Positions 17,816-28,535 of a stretch of DNA of 64,000 bases are shown piece after piece. This DNA comes from UBA7803 sp034522075 (GTDB lineage Bacteria > Pseudomonadota > Gammaproteobacteria > Pseudomonadales > Azotimanducaceae). Made by a program: the position numbers and the translations under genes. The stretch covers positions 124,001 to 188,000 of the forward strand of contig JAXHLO010000030.1 in NCBI GenBank assembly GCA_034522075.1, in the 5' to 3' direction. Every line of letters begins with the position of its first letter. The first letter of the stretch is position 1. Under the pieces are notes generated by a model. It was not told the origin of the DNA. It made no database searches and saw only the letters and a program-made list of their open reading frames with translations.

Positions 17816-18337
17816 GTGGCGATGATCCATCTTGTTGAGGGGCCGGTTGGCGCAGGCAAGTCGACGTATGCGGCGCGTCTCGGGCTCGACCTGGCGGCGC
17901 CGCGGTTGGATCTGGATGAATGGATGGTCGTTCTGTTCCGGCCGGATCGGCCCGAAACAGATTTCACGCAATGGTACCTGGAACGCAAGGACCGCTGCCT
18001 TTCGCAGATCTGGAACGTCGCTTCGGAAATCATCGCCTCGGGGAGCGATTGCGTGCTGGAACTCGGGTTGGTGGGCCGTGGAGACCGTGCTGCATTCTAT
18101 GAGCGGGCGGATGCCGCGGACTACGGGCGGGCGGTTTACCTGGTTGATGCACCGGAGGAGACTAGAAGACAGCGTGTTCGCGAGCGAAATCAGCTTCAAT
18201 CGGGCACGTTCAAGATGGCGGTCTCGGATGAGATCTTCGACATTGCCAACCGCGCCTGGGAGCCGCCGGATGAGACCGAGTGCGATGAGCGGCGGATTCG
18301 CATAGTACACACTCCCGCCGATGGTTCTGCATCATGA
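17816..18337 (+). CDS. P-loop ATPase/kinase-like protein
   Basis: A 173-residue protein with an N-terminal Walker A, EGPVGAGKSTYA, right after the start. It continues with a Walker-B-like LDLDEWM and an arginine-rich lid region (EETRRQRVRERN), the layout of small AAA-type ATPases related to nucleotide and antibiotic kinases. The GTG at 17816 is preceded at 7 nt by GGAG; the ATG two codons later (17822) would have 13-nt spacing, so GTG is preferred. It lies 124 bp after the peptidase gene and 13 bp before the sulfurtransferase gene. Substrate unknown. Confidence 0.75.
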   Translation: MAMIHLVEGPVGAGKSTYAARLGLDLAAPRLDLDEWMVVLFRPDRPETDFTQWYLERKDRCLSQIWNVASEIIASGSDCVLELGLVGRGDRAAFYERADAADYGRAVYLVDAPEETRRQRVRERNQLQSGTFKMAVSDEIFDIANRAWEPPDETECDERRIRIVHTPADGSAS

Positions 18338-18350
18338 TGGGAGGGTCACC

Positions 18351-19223
18351 ATGACTGACTATCACAATTCCCAGTACCTGACCACGGCGTTGGCCCTCGG
18401 CGAGCAGTTCGCCGAGCCTGACCTGCGCATCGTCGACGCGACGGTTTTCCTGCATCCGGCGGCAACCGGCTATCGTGCGGAAAGCGGCTGGGAAAACTAT
18501 TGCTCCGGCCATCTGCCCGGGGCCGTTTTCATGGATCAGGTGCGAGAGTTTTCCGATACCAGCACCGGCCTGGGCTTCTCTCGGCCGACGCCTGAGGCCC
18601 TTGCCGAGTCGCTGGGCGCGCTGGGTATCAGCCATGAGCACCGCGTCGTAATCTATTCCACCGGTCATGTGATGTGGGCCACGCGGGCCTGGTGGCTGCT
18701 TCGCTATGCCGGGCACGATCGGGTGGCCGTACTCGACGGCGGCCTGCGGGCCTGGCAGGCGGCGGGGCTGCCCGTGACGACTGACATTCCCGCCTACCCG
18801 GCCGTAGCTTACCGACCGGCGCCCAGACCCGAACTGTTCGTCGACAAAGACGAGGTCGTGAGTGGTATGAATGACCCCGCCGTTTGCACCGTCAACGCGC
18901 TGTCGCCCGAGGTCTACGCCGGAACCGGCGACATGCATTACGGCCGGCGGGGGCATATCCCCGGCAGCCTGAACGTGCACTACGATGCAATGCTGGAAAG
19001 TGGACACTTCAAGCCAGCGGCGGATTTACGCGCTGCGCTGCAGGCACAGGGGCTGCTCGACGCGCCTCGGCTCATCGCCTACTGCGGCGGCGGCATTTCG
19101 GCCACCGTTGACGGATTTGCCTGTCAGCTATCGGGCAAAGAAGAGGTGGCCGTGTACGACGGGTCTATGGCGGACTGGGTGCGGGATGAGTCGTTACCCC
19201 TGACCACGGGAACGGAGCCCTGA
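18351..19223 (+). CDS. two-domain rhodanese-like sulfurtransferase
   Basis: A 290-residue tandem rhodanese. The N-terminal domain (to about 145) has no Cys at its active loop (YSTGHVMWATR), as is usual for the inactive half. The C-terminal domain carries Cys245 in AYCGGGISA, a variant of the CGSGVTA loop of 3-mercaptopyruvate sulfurtransferases, so it should move sulfane sulfur to a thiol or cyanide acceptor. GGGAGG lies 6 nt before the ATG at 18351, which favours it over the in-frame upstream start at 18321. Its 3' end overlaps the convergent HNH gene by 59 bp. Confidence 0.87.
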   Translation: MTDYHNSQYLTTALALGEQFAEPDLRIVDATVFLHPAATGYRAESGWENYCSGHLPGAVFMDQVREFSDTSTGLGFSRPTPEALAESLGALGISHEHRVVIYSTGHVMWATRAWWLLRYAGHDRVAVLDGGLRAWQAAGLPVTTDIPAYPAVAYRPAPRPELFVDKDEVVSGMNDPAVCTVNALSPEVYAGTGDMHYGRRGHIPGSLNVHYDAMLESGHFKPAADLRAALQAQGLLDAPRLIAYCGGGISATVDGFACQLSGKEEVAVYDGSMADWVRDESLPLTTGTEP

Positions 19224-20415
19224 GCCGACCCGGATGCGACGGTTTTGATCTGTAGACGGCGCGGCATTCCCGAACGACAGCCTCATCTTCCGCGCTCCCA
19301 GCGCGGCCATCTTCCGCGGAAGGCGCCTCCACCGGCCGGCCATCCGGACGGACGAAGCAGCAGGTTCCATCGCGGCGCCGTTGCACGGAAAACCCGCCCT
19401 CATGGATCAAGGTATGGTGAGTGCTGCAGACCAGCAGCAGGTTCTCCAGGCTGGTCTCTCCGCCATCGGCCCAGTGGTGCACATGATGGGCCTCCAGGAA
19501 GCGCTCGTGATGGCAGCCGGGAAAAGTACAAATGCGGTCACGGGCCAGCAGCGCGCGTTTGAGGGCCGTGGGCACCGTGCGCTGCTTGCGGCCGACGTCC
19601 AGCGCCTTGCCGTTCTGCTCGACCACGGGCACCACGGAACCATCGCAGCACAGACGCTTGACCGTCGGCACCGGCAGGTCGGACTCGCCGCCTTCGCCGG
19701 AGAGGGCGCCAGCATCCACATGAACCACCACCTGATGGCCTTCCGCGGAAGATGACGCCCTGGTCTCGCCGGCCAGGGACTCCCGCGCCATCATCACCAG
19801 CGCATCCGCCGCCCTGGCGAACAGGGAGCGGCTGGGGTCTTCCGGCAGCCGGGCCCCGACACGTTCCAGGGCGGCCAGCACCAGTTCCAGAGATTCCCTC
19901 GGTAGCTCCACCGTCATGCTGGCGGAGCCGTCCTCGCGGAAGTGGCGGATCAGTGAGCGCGCTTCGTGCAGGCGCTGCGCATCGGCCGCCGATACCACCG
20001 GATCGCCATTGCGCAGGCGCCGGCAGTACGCCTCGCACTGCGACGCTGACGTTTTCAGGGCGAAGGCCAGCAGATCACCCTCGGTCACATCGCTGGCGAC
20101 CCGGGTCAGCGCGCGGACTTTGGAGTAGGACAGATCGCCGCGGCGGAACGCCTCGTCGATCTTCGGCAGATGCCACAGCGCGTCGGCCACGCGCACTTTC
20201 TCCTGCGCCGTGGTGCGCGATATGCCGCAGCGCCAGTTGAGCCACTGCGCGCAGTCACCATTGCCGTAGGCCTCCCAGCCGCGGCGCAGGTTGAACTCGC
20301 CCAGCAGCTTCAGGAACCGATACTCGGCCTGAGTGGCTTCACGCCAGCTCGTCAGCAGGGATGATTCCAGTTCGTCGAGAGGGCAGGAGGTACGGACCAG
20401 CGGGGCGGTGTTCAT
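19165..20415 (-). CDS. DUF222 / HNH endonuclease domain protein
   Basis: A 416-residue protein with an N-terminal helical DUF222 region (about 15-270) and a C-terminal HNH nuclease: CTFPGCHHERFLEAHHVHHW, then GGETSLENLLLVCSTHH. The Cys pairs and His residues needed for metal binding and cleavage are all present. Genes of this architecture, related to the mycobacterial 13E12 repeat proteins, are often multicopy and carried by mobile DNA. It overlaps the convergent sulfurtransferase at the 3' end and lies at the left edge of an accessory region. No terminal repeats were found next to it. Confidence 0.88.
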   Translation of the reverse strand: MNTAPLVRTSCPLDELESSLLTSWREATQAEYRFLKLLGEFNLRRGWEAYGNGDCAQWLNWRCGISRTTAQEKVRVADALWHLPKIDEAFRRGDLSYSKVRALTRVASDVTEGDLLAFALKTSASQCEAYCRRLRNGDPVVSAADAQRLHEARSLIRHFREDGSASMTVELPRESLELVLAALERVGARLPEDPSRSLFARAADALVMMARESLAGETRASSSAEGHQVVVHVDAGALSGEGGESDLPVPTVKRLCCDGSVVPVVEQNGKALDVGRKQRTVPTALKRALLARDRICTFPGCHHERFLEAHHVHHWADGGETSLENLLLVCSTHHTLIHEGGFSVQRRRDGTCCFVRPDGRPVEAPSAEDGRAGSAEDEAVVRECRAVYRSKPSHPGRLRAPFPWSGVTTHPAPSPP

Positions 20416-20514
20416 GGCGTGTTCCCGTGTACTGGATATACGTACAGTCTATAGAGAACACAACAAAGACACTAGAGCAGAAGTCTCACAAACCCTGCAA
20501 TTTCATTGTTGGCC

Positions 20515-21324
20515 TCAGTTCTCCCCGTCAGGATGTCCCATCGCGACCAGGAATCCGCCGACATACTCGATCGCTGGGTCCGAGGGATCTCCGGGGGGTG
20601 TTTGCGCCTCGACCTTCTCGCGGAACGTCTCGGCGCTGTCCTTTGGCTGGTAGCCCAGGTGCGCCGCCTTATCGTTGGAAAAGAAGCGCTCACGGTTGTC
20701 GGAGATCCCGTAGACCACGGTCCAGCCGACGCGTTCGGCGACCAGGCAGCGGGTGACGAGTTGAATGAGGTCGGCATAGCTCAGCCACGTAGCCAGGTGC
20801 CGGCGATCTACCGGCTCCGGGTAGCAGGAGTTGATGCGCAACAGCGCAGACTCGATGCCGAACTTGTCGAAGTAGAGCTTGGCGAGGTCCTCGACGAAAC
20901 ACTTCGAGAGGCCGTAGAGCGTATCCGGCCGGTGCTCGGTGTGAGTGTCGGCACCGGCCTCGCGGCGGACGTAGCCGACGGCATGGATCGAACTGGCGTA
21001 GACGATGCGTTTGATGCCGTGCCGCCGGGCGGATTCATAGACATTGTATCCGCCCCTGATCGACGAGTTCAGGATCTCTTCCCAGGGCCGTTCCATGGGG
21101 GCCGCGCCGAAGTGCACGATCGCGTCGCACCCCTCGACGACTTTCATGACCGCGTCGAAATCCCCCAGCTCGGCCTGCATGATCTCCTCATGCGGCCGGG
21201 CCTCGCTCATCTCGGTGCGGTCTGTCAGACGGATTGTCCCGGCCAACGGCGACAATCCGTCGCGCAGTACGGAGCCGAGTGCGCCGGCGGCGCCGGTAAT
21301 CAGGAGACGATCGAAGCGGGGCAT
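20515..21324 (-). CDS. NAD-dependent epimerase/dehydratase, uronate dehydrogenase-like
   Basis: A short-chain dehydrogenase of the extended type, about 269 residues. It has a Rossmann motif LLITGAAGALGSVLR at the N-terminus, IVHFGAAP, the catalytic Ser in YASSIHAVG and YxxxK in LYGLSKCFVEDLA. The length and the GALG-type motif resemble uronate dehydrogenases and related small sugar dehydrogenases. The ATG at 21324 (MPRFDRLL) gives the family N-terminus; an ATG ten codons upstream (21354) has AAGG 7 nt before it and is an equally credible start. Sugar substrate not determined. Confidence 0.82.
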   Translation of the reverse strand: MPRFDRLLITGAAGALGSVLRDGLSPLAGTIRLTDRTEMSEARPHEEIMQAELGDFDAVMKVVEGCDAIVHFGAAPMERPWEEILNSSIRGGYNVYESARRHGIKRIVYASSIHAVGYVRREAGADTHTEHRPDTLYGLSKCFVEDLAKLYFDKFGIESALLRINSCYPEPVDRRHLATWLSYADLIQLVTRCLVAERVGWTVVYGISDNRERFFSNDKAAHLGYQPKDSAETFREKVEAQTPPGDPSDPAIEYVGGFLVAMGHPDGEN

Positions 21325-21720
21325 TGGTCTTCTACCGTTGATGGCCGCTGGCATGATGCCGCCTTGCGGCGGGAGAGGACAAGGGTCACCGCGGTTGATG
21401 GGACCGGTCCCGGGCGTCGAATCGACACCATCGTGCCCGGCAGAGCAGGCGTCATGTGCCCACTGACCCGGCGCCGAACATGGCGATAGTGCTGAGAAAG
21501 TCGGGAAATATGGGCGACCGCTTCCCACCGGAAAGGAGGCATTCACCGCGACGGCATAGAGGGAACGAGTTCGGCCCCGAGCGGACGTCCAATTGGGCGG
21601 TTTTTCGGTAGATCATTCATCGAAACCCACGTCCTGAAGGTCTGTGAAGCAGATTGGGATCCAGACGACTTCCAAAAGTTCGGAGGCGGTCTATACAACC
21701 AGAACTGGGAACTTCGTCAG

Positions 21721-21948
21721 GTGCGGGTTCGCGATATTCGGCCGCAGGAAAGCCTATTGGCATCGAAAGAATTCGTAGCTGACGTTCTTCCTCGGATTGA
21801 GGCCCAGAGAGATCTTTTTCGCAGCAACGTTCCCATCCCACCGCTGATTCTTCGAGGCGCTGACTACCTGATATTCGATGGCTACGCCAGATGGCACTTG
21901 CTTATGGAGCGGCACGTCGCTATCTGTCTAGCCTACGTGAGCACATAA
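21721..21948 (+). CDS. small ParB-like protein fragment, 5' part frameshifted
   Basis: From the first usable start (GTG at 21721) this encodes 75 residues, RVRDIRPQESLLASKEFV, then IPPLILRGADYLIFDGYARWH. That pattern of a preferred-order loop followed by DGYxRWH resembles ParB/Srx-fold domains. Convincing protein sequence continues upstream in the same frame to a stop at 21495, with no ATG, GTG or TTG. An ATG at 21510 opens the neighbouring frame and joins smoothly if one T is removed from the T5 run at 21601-21605. The gene is therefore probably a frameshifted gene of about 145 residues spanning 21510-21948. Base use is more AT-rich than neighbours. Function unknown. Confidence 0.45.
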   Translation: MRVRDIRPQESLLASKEFVADVLPRIEAQRDLFRSNVPIPPLILRGADYLIFDGYARWHLLMERHVAICLAYVST

Positions 21949-22374
21949 CGTAGCGCGAACAAGCTGCTGGAAATGTGTTCAGTTCTTGGCGGGGAGCTCG
22001 ATTGAGTGTCTTGCCACCATCAACCTAAGAGAAGCCCATTCAGCTCTACGCTACCGTGGGCCATGTGGCGGGTCTCCCGTTCATCCAGGCCCGATGGGCT
22101 CTACCCGATATTGCAGCACGTTGAGCCGGTTGCAACCCCGAGAATCGCAGACCAGGGGTTGCACCGGTCACAGCAACAGGCCTCTCAACTCTTTAGGCAA
22201 GCGTGCCTGACGTATATCGCTCGTCCGCTGCTTAGGGCCATATCGTACTTTTCCATCATCTATTTTTCACGGCGCCTTCGGAGATGTCGTGCAACTCCGG
22301 TGCGCTCGCCGTGTCATGGTGTACTGACCCGAGGCGCGAATCAGCCCGAGGCTTCATGAAGGGAGGCAACAAGG
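21949..22374. other. intergenic stretch without a recognisable gene
   Basis: This 426-bp stretch lies between the ParB-like remnant and the secreted-protein gene. Its short open frames on both strands look random, and I see no tRNA, attC-like pair, insertion-sequence end or strong hairpin. Composition is mixed and less GC-rich than the flanks, consistent with an accessory junction. A GGGAGG at its right end is the ribosome site of the next gene. Confidence 0.4.
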
Positions 22375-23061
22375 ATGGCAAAAATGGTATGTGGGTTTGC
22401 CGTGGCTCTGCTGGCAACTCTGGTTACCCCAAGTGTTATGGCTGAGGAAGAGGAAACTGTCTGCGAAAGGGTGACTCGAGTAGCAAAGGAAGATCTTACA
22501 GGAACAGGGGCAACAACTGCGGCCGCTGGTTTGGTCGCCCAGGCAGCCCAGCTGCATCCGTACGGACGCGCCATCGTCTACGCTGGAGGTGTTGTTGCCG
22601 CGTTTGGGCAGCTCACTGGAGCAGTTGGGGGGGCAGCGTGTGAGCTGCTTGCAGCGGAACACGAGGCAGAGATATCTGCATGGGAACAGGCCGTTGGAGA
22701 AGCGCTGGTTTCAGGAGGATTCGGTAGCCCTGACGACCTGATCTTCTATATAACGGGAACAATTCCACAAGGATACAATCCGACAAACTATATTGGACCA
22801 TTCAATCCGTGGTTAAACCCCATGGACCCTTGTGGCGACGGGTCCGGCGAGTCTTTTGATTGCATCATCGATGCGCACCATGACAAATTCGGCGACGCAA
22901 TAAAGTTTGCCAGCACGATGTCTTCGGTATTTAACGAGAGTGCGTTTTATTGGACGCCAGCGACAACTTCGTTATCCTACCAGCCGGCAAACAACTTCTA
23001 TGATTTTAACGGAGTTCCCGGAGGGCCATTGGAGAGTAGCTGGGGCACCTTCAATCCGTAG
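22375..23061 (+). CDS. hypothetical secreted protein
   Basis: A 228-residue protein of unknown family. It has a clean signal peptide (MAKMVC, hydrophobic 7-20, cleavage probably after VMA at 23), then an acidic start EEEE. The mature part has a Gly/Ala-rich hydrophobic segment (about 41-92), four cysteines (30, 89, 153, 163) that could form two disulfides, and a Pro/Asn/Tyr-rich C-terminal half. GGAGG lies 8 nt before the ATG. Codon use is AT-richer than the chromosome around it, suggesting acquisition. A small membrane protein follows after 85 bp, so the two may act together. Confidence 0.7.
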   Translation: MAKMVCGFAVALLATLVTPSVMAEEEETVCERVTRVAKEDLTGTGATTAAAGLVAQAAQLHPYGRAIVYAGGVVAAFGQLTGAVGGAACELLAAEHEAEISAWEQAVGEALVSGGFGSPDDLIFYITGTIPQGYNPTNYIGPFNPWLNPMDPCGDGSGESFDCIIDAHHDKFGDAIKFASTMSSVFNESAFYWTPATTSLSYQPANNFYDFNGVPGGPLESSWGTFNP

Positions 23062-23146
23062 CAATAGCTATCGGCACCGCGTTGGGCAGCCATTCAGGCT
23101 GCCTCAGCCAATCAACAACACCGGTAACAAGTTTCGGGGTGAGTCC

Positions 23147-23428
23147 ATGGACATCAAACGAGCTCTGATGGTCGATGCAAGCGCTGACACAATGATCTTC
23201 GACGGCGTCGTCTGCGGCATCATCGCCACGATTGTCGTTATAGTATCCGTAGTCTACGAATCGGTCATCGCAACGGTCTTATCGGCAATCGTTTGCTTGG
23301 GATTGGCTATGACAATCTTTTACGCATTCGGACGGAAGGGTCGACTATTCGATCACACACAGTTCTGGCGCCGGGGCCTTACTATCCTGATTGTCACCGG
23401 AATCGCTACAGCCTACCAATTGGTCTGA
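23147..23428 (+). CDS. small hypothetical membrane protein
   Basis: A 93-residue protein with three predicted membrane segments: about 17-37 (CGIIATIVVIVSVV), 39-61 (VIATVLSAIVCLGLAMTIF) and 77-92 (LTILIVTGIATAY), with basic loops (GRKGR, WRR) between the last two. No family recognised. GGGGTGAG precedes the ATG at 23147; the open frame extends to 22907 but that part overlaps the upstream gene. Its size and position just after a secreted protein would fit an immunity or accessory protein, which is inference only. Confidence 0.6.
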   Translation: MDIKRALMVDASADTMIFDGVVCGIIATIVVIVSVVYESVIATVLSAIVCLGLAMTIFYAFGRKGRLFDHTQFWRRGLTILIVTGIATAYQLV

Positions 23429-23436
23429 AGCCGATA

Positions 23437-23463
23437 GCTGGAGCTGGCAACTCCCGCTCCAGC
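23437..23463. terminator. hairpin between convergent genes
   Basis: GCTGGAG (23437-23443) pairs perfectly with CTCCAGC (23457-23463) across a 13-nt loop. It lies between the plus-strand small membrane gene and the minus-strand nrdB 3' end. No T-run follows on either strand, so intrinsic termination is uncertain. Confidence 0.35.
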
Positions 23464-23468
23464 GCCAT

Positions 23469-23496
23469 CGGGCGTCAGATAGTTCACCGACGCCCG
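23469..23496. terminator. second hairpin between convergent genes
   Basis: CGGGCGTC (23469-23476) pairs perfectly with GACGCCCG (23489-23496), an 8-bp GC-rich stem with a 12-nt loop, just beyond nrdB. Together with the neighbouring hairpin it probably ends transcription from both sides; no T-run is visible. Confidence 0.4.
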
Positions 23497-23508
23497 AAAT
23501 GCACCGGC

Positions 23509-24840
23509 CTACTCCCAGGAAAGCGCTCCACCCGTCTGATACTCCGTCACCCGGGTCTCGAAGAAGTTCTTCTCCTTCTTCAGATCCATGATCTCGCTCA
23601 TCCAGGGGAACGGGTTCTTCACCCCGGGGAACTGCTCCGACAGCCCGATCTGCGCGAGGCGCCGGTTGGCGATGAACTGCAGGTACTCGGCCATCATGTT
23701 GGCATTCATGCCCAGCACGCCGCGGGGCATGGTGTCCCGGGCGTACTCGATCTCGAGTTGCGTACCTTCCAGGATCATACGCCGGGCCAGATTCTGGGTC
23801 TCTTCATCCCACAGGTGGGGGTTTTCCATCTTGATCTGGTTGATGACGTCGATGCCGAAGTTCACGTGCATGGACTCGTCACGCAGAATGTACTGGAACT
23901 GCTCCGACGTGCCCGTCATCTTGTTACGGCGGCCCATGGAGAGAATCTGAGTGAAACCGCAGTAGAAGAAGATGCCCTCCAGAACGCAGTAGTAGGCGAT
24001 CAGGTTCCGCAGCAGCGCGCGGTCGCGCTCAGGCGTGCCGGTGGTGAAATTGGGGTCGGAGATTTCCTGCGTGTACTGGAGCCCCCAGGACGCCTTGCGA
24101 GCCACCGCGGGAACTTCGTGGTACATGTTGAAGATCTCGCCTTCGTCCATGCCCAGCGACTCGATCACGTACTGATAAGCGTGGGTGTGGATGGCCTCCT
24201 CGAACGCCTGGCGCAGGATGTACTGCCGGCACTCCGGATTGGTGATGAGCCGGTAAAGAGCCAGCACCAGATTGTTCGCCACCAGCGAGTCGGCGGTGGA
24301 GAAGAAGCCCAGGCTGCGCTTGACGATGAGCCGTTCGTCCTGGGTGAGCCCGTCTTCGGACTTCCACAGAGCGATGTCGGCATTCATGTTCACTTCCTGG
24401 GGCATCCAATGGTTCGCGCAGCCGTCCAGGTATTTCTGCCAGGCCCAGTCGTATTTGAACGGCACCAGCTGGTTGAGATCCGCGCGGCAGTTGATCATGC
24501 GTTTCTGATCCACCGTCACACGCTGGTATTCCTCGGCCTCAGCCTGGCCGGCGATGGGCGCATCCAGGTTGGCGAGCACGGCTTCCGCCTGCTGCAGCAC
24601 CTCGTCCTTGGTGGCATTGGCCGTAACGGCAGGCTCAGGCACCGTGATGGGCGTATCCAACTCTGCGCTGTGGGAGCCTTCTGCAGAAGGCGATTCCTCT
24701 ACAGGCGCACCCACACCCGCCATCTCTCGAGCCGCCTCCTCGAGCGTGCGCTCCGCGTCCTCCACGGGCGCCTCAGGCGGCCGCTGCACGGCGGCGCGCT
24801 GCGTGGTTTCCTCTTCTTCGTAATCGTCCCAGCTCAGCAT
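23509..24840 (-). CDS. nrdB: class Ia ribonucleotide reductase, small (beta) subunit
   Basis: A 443-residue radical-generating subunit. The di-iron ligands are in place: Asp155 (NMNADIALW), Glu215 and His218 (EEAIHTHAY), a later Glu in YYCVLEGIFFYC and Glu/His in RDESMHVNFG. The radical Tyr is Tyr222, seven residues after Glu215 as in E. coli. About 105 residues at the N-terminus are acidic, low-complexity and likely disordered, making the protein longer than E. coli NrdB (376). The C-terminal tail that docks to NrdA follows FFETRVTEYQTGG. It is downstream of nrdA with a 64-bp gap holding half a palindromic repeat. Confidence 0.95.
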   Translation of the reverse strand: MLSWDDYEEEETTQRAAVQRPPEAPVEDAERTLEEAAREMAGVGAPVEESPSAEGSHSAELDTPITVPEPAVTANATKDEVLQQAEAVLANLDAPIAGQAEAEEYQRVTVDQKRMINCRADLNQLVPFKYDWAWQKYLDGCANHWMPQEVNMNADIALWKSEDGLTQDERLIVKRSLGFFSTADSLVANNLVLALYRLITNPECRQYILRQAFEEAIHTHAYQYVIESLGMDEGEIFNMYHEVPAVARKASWGLQYTQEISDPNFTTGTPERDRALLRNLIAYYCVLEGIFFYCGFTQILSMGRRNKMTGTSEQFQYILRDESMHVNFGIDVINQIKMENPHLWDEETQNLARRMILEGTQLEIEYARDTMPRGVLGMNANMMAEYLQFIANRRLAQIGLSEQFPGVKNPFPWMSEIMDLKKEKNFFETRVTEYQTGGALSWE

Positions 24841-24865
24841 TTAATCCTCCATGAATTCTGTTCGG

Positions 24866-24893
24866 GAATCGCGATCTGGAGATCGCTCCCACA
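24866..24893. repeat. half copy of the palindromic repeat, nrdA-nrdB gap
   Basis: The sequence matches the right half of the repeat family described at 42658: a hairpin GCGATCT-GG-AGATCGC followed by the outer arm TCCCACA. The left outer arm is missing. It sits inside the nrdAB transcript, so the hairpin could affect mRNA processing or the ratio of the two subunits; that is speculation. Confidence 0.6.
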
Positions 24894-24904
24894 AGAAGCG
24901 CTAA

Positions 24905-27847
<2,943 letters not shown>

Positions 27848-28297
27848 GATTTGTTGTGGCTCCCGGTCGCTGGTCAGTGCTGTGTGCTCCGGTCTGCTCG
27901 GTCACTGTTGCCGGCGGAAAGCGGGCGCACAGCGCCTGGCTCCCTGCACAACATGTGGTGATGTCAGATTATCCGGCGCGTCCCCGTTTCCCCGGCGAAA
28001 TACCCGTTCAGGGCACCGCCAATCCCGCTGTAATCCTGCTCCGTTGTCGTTGCCGCCATGCGGCCCGCGCTATGGCACCCCTCGTACCGCTGTGCGGGCC
28101 CGTGCTGCCGCCAGAGCGTCTGCCGTGTCGTCGATCCGCCTCGTGGCCCATTCCGCAAAGCGCGCTGTGGCGCGGCTTGTGCGGGTATTGCGGGCGATGG
28201 GCTCTGCTTCGATCATGGGCACGGTTGTGACGGCTGGCTGGTGCAAGGACAACAGTCAGGGAAACTACGCTCAATGGCGGGACCAATTGCAGGAAAA
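27848..28297. other. long leader upstream of nrdA
   Basis: About 450 bp separate the nrdA start from the tandem NrdR sites. I find no convincing gene: the best minus-strand frame (28070-28252, 60 codons, basic and Ala/Arg-rich) lacks a good ribosome site and resembles nothing known. The stretch is therefore either a long 5' leader or contains a promoter I cannot identify nearer to nrdA. Confidence 0.35.
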
Positions 28298-28313
28298 TCC
28301 CAACATATAGCGT
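28298..28313. promoter_or_regulatory. NrdR box 1 upstream of nrdAB
   Basis: TCCCAACATATAGCGT matches the NrdR consensus acaCwAtATaTwGtgt at 12 of 16 positions by my count, including the central ATATaG half. It pairs with box 2, whose start lies 31 bp away, the canonical spacing of three helical turns for NrdR repressor tetramers. Expected role: repression of nrdAB when dATP is abundant. Confidence 0.65.
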
Positions 28314-28328
28314 TTTTCTCCTGACGCC

Positions 28329-28344
28329 ACACAAGATACTGCGG
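28329..28344. promoter_or_regulatory. NrdR box 2 upstream of nrdAB
   Basis: ACACAAGATACTGCGG matches the NrdR consensus at about 12 of 16 positions, with the left half (acaCwA) complete. Its 31-bp offset from box 1 is what makes the pair convincing. Confidence 0.6.
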
Positions 28345-28426
28345 TCACCGGGTGATTGCAATACGAAAACCCGGTGGAAATCCTGTGCGCAGATCGAGGC
28401 TGCCGGTGGACGTCCTGTGGGGAAGC

Positions 28427-28435
28427 TGTGGACAA
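28427..28435 (-). promoter_or_regulatory. DnaA box-like site
   Basis: On the minus strand this reads TTGTCCACA, one mismatch from the TTATCCACA DnaA box. DnaA sites are known in the E. coli nrdAB promoter, so its position between the NrdR boxes and glpK is suggestive. A single 9-mer can occur by chance. Confidence 0.3.
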
Positions 28436-28489
28436 CCTCAGGGCCCGGCTCCGGGCCTGAATTGCCGAGCGGATGCGCTGAACCGGCCA

Positions 28490-28505
28490 CCACTATATAT
28501 TGTGT
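28490..28505. promoter_or_regulatory. third, near-perfect NrdR box, next to glpK
   Basis: CCACTATATATTGTGT matches the NrdR consensus at 15 of 16 positions, better than either box of the tandem pair. It stands alone: no partner 31-32 bp away on either side. It lies 30 bp before the glpK start codon and 145 bp beyond box 2 from the nrdA side. Confidence 0.6.
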
Positions 28506-28535
28506 CCGCAGTCGGCCGCCTAGGGAGGGGAATCC

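Noticed and set aside
21949..22374. Possible integron attC or attachment site in the accessory patch
   Set aside because: No paired core sites, no integrase and no tRNA end could be found.
28070..28252. 60-codon minus-strand frame upstream of nrdA
   Set aside because: No ribosome site, no known family, and Ala/Arg-rich composition expected of random GC-rich sequence; mentioned only as part of the leader.
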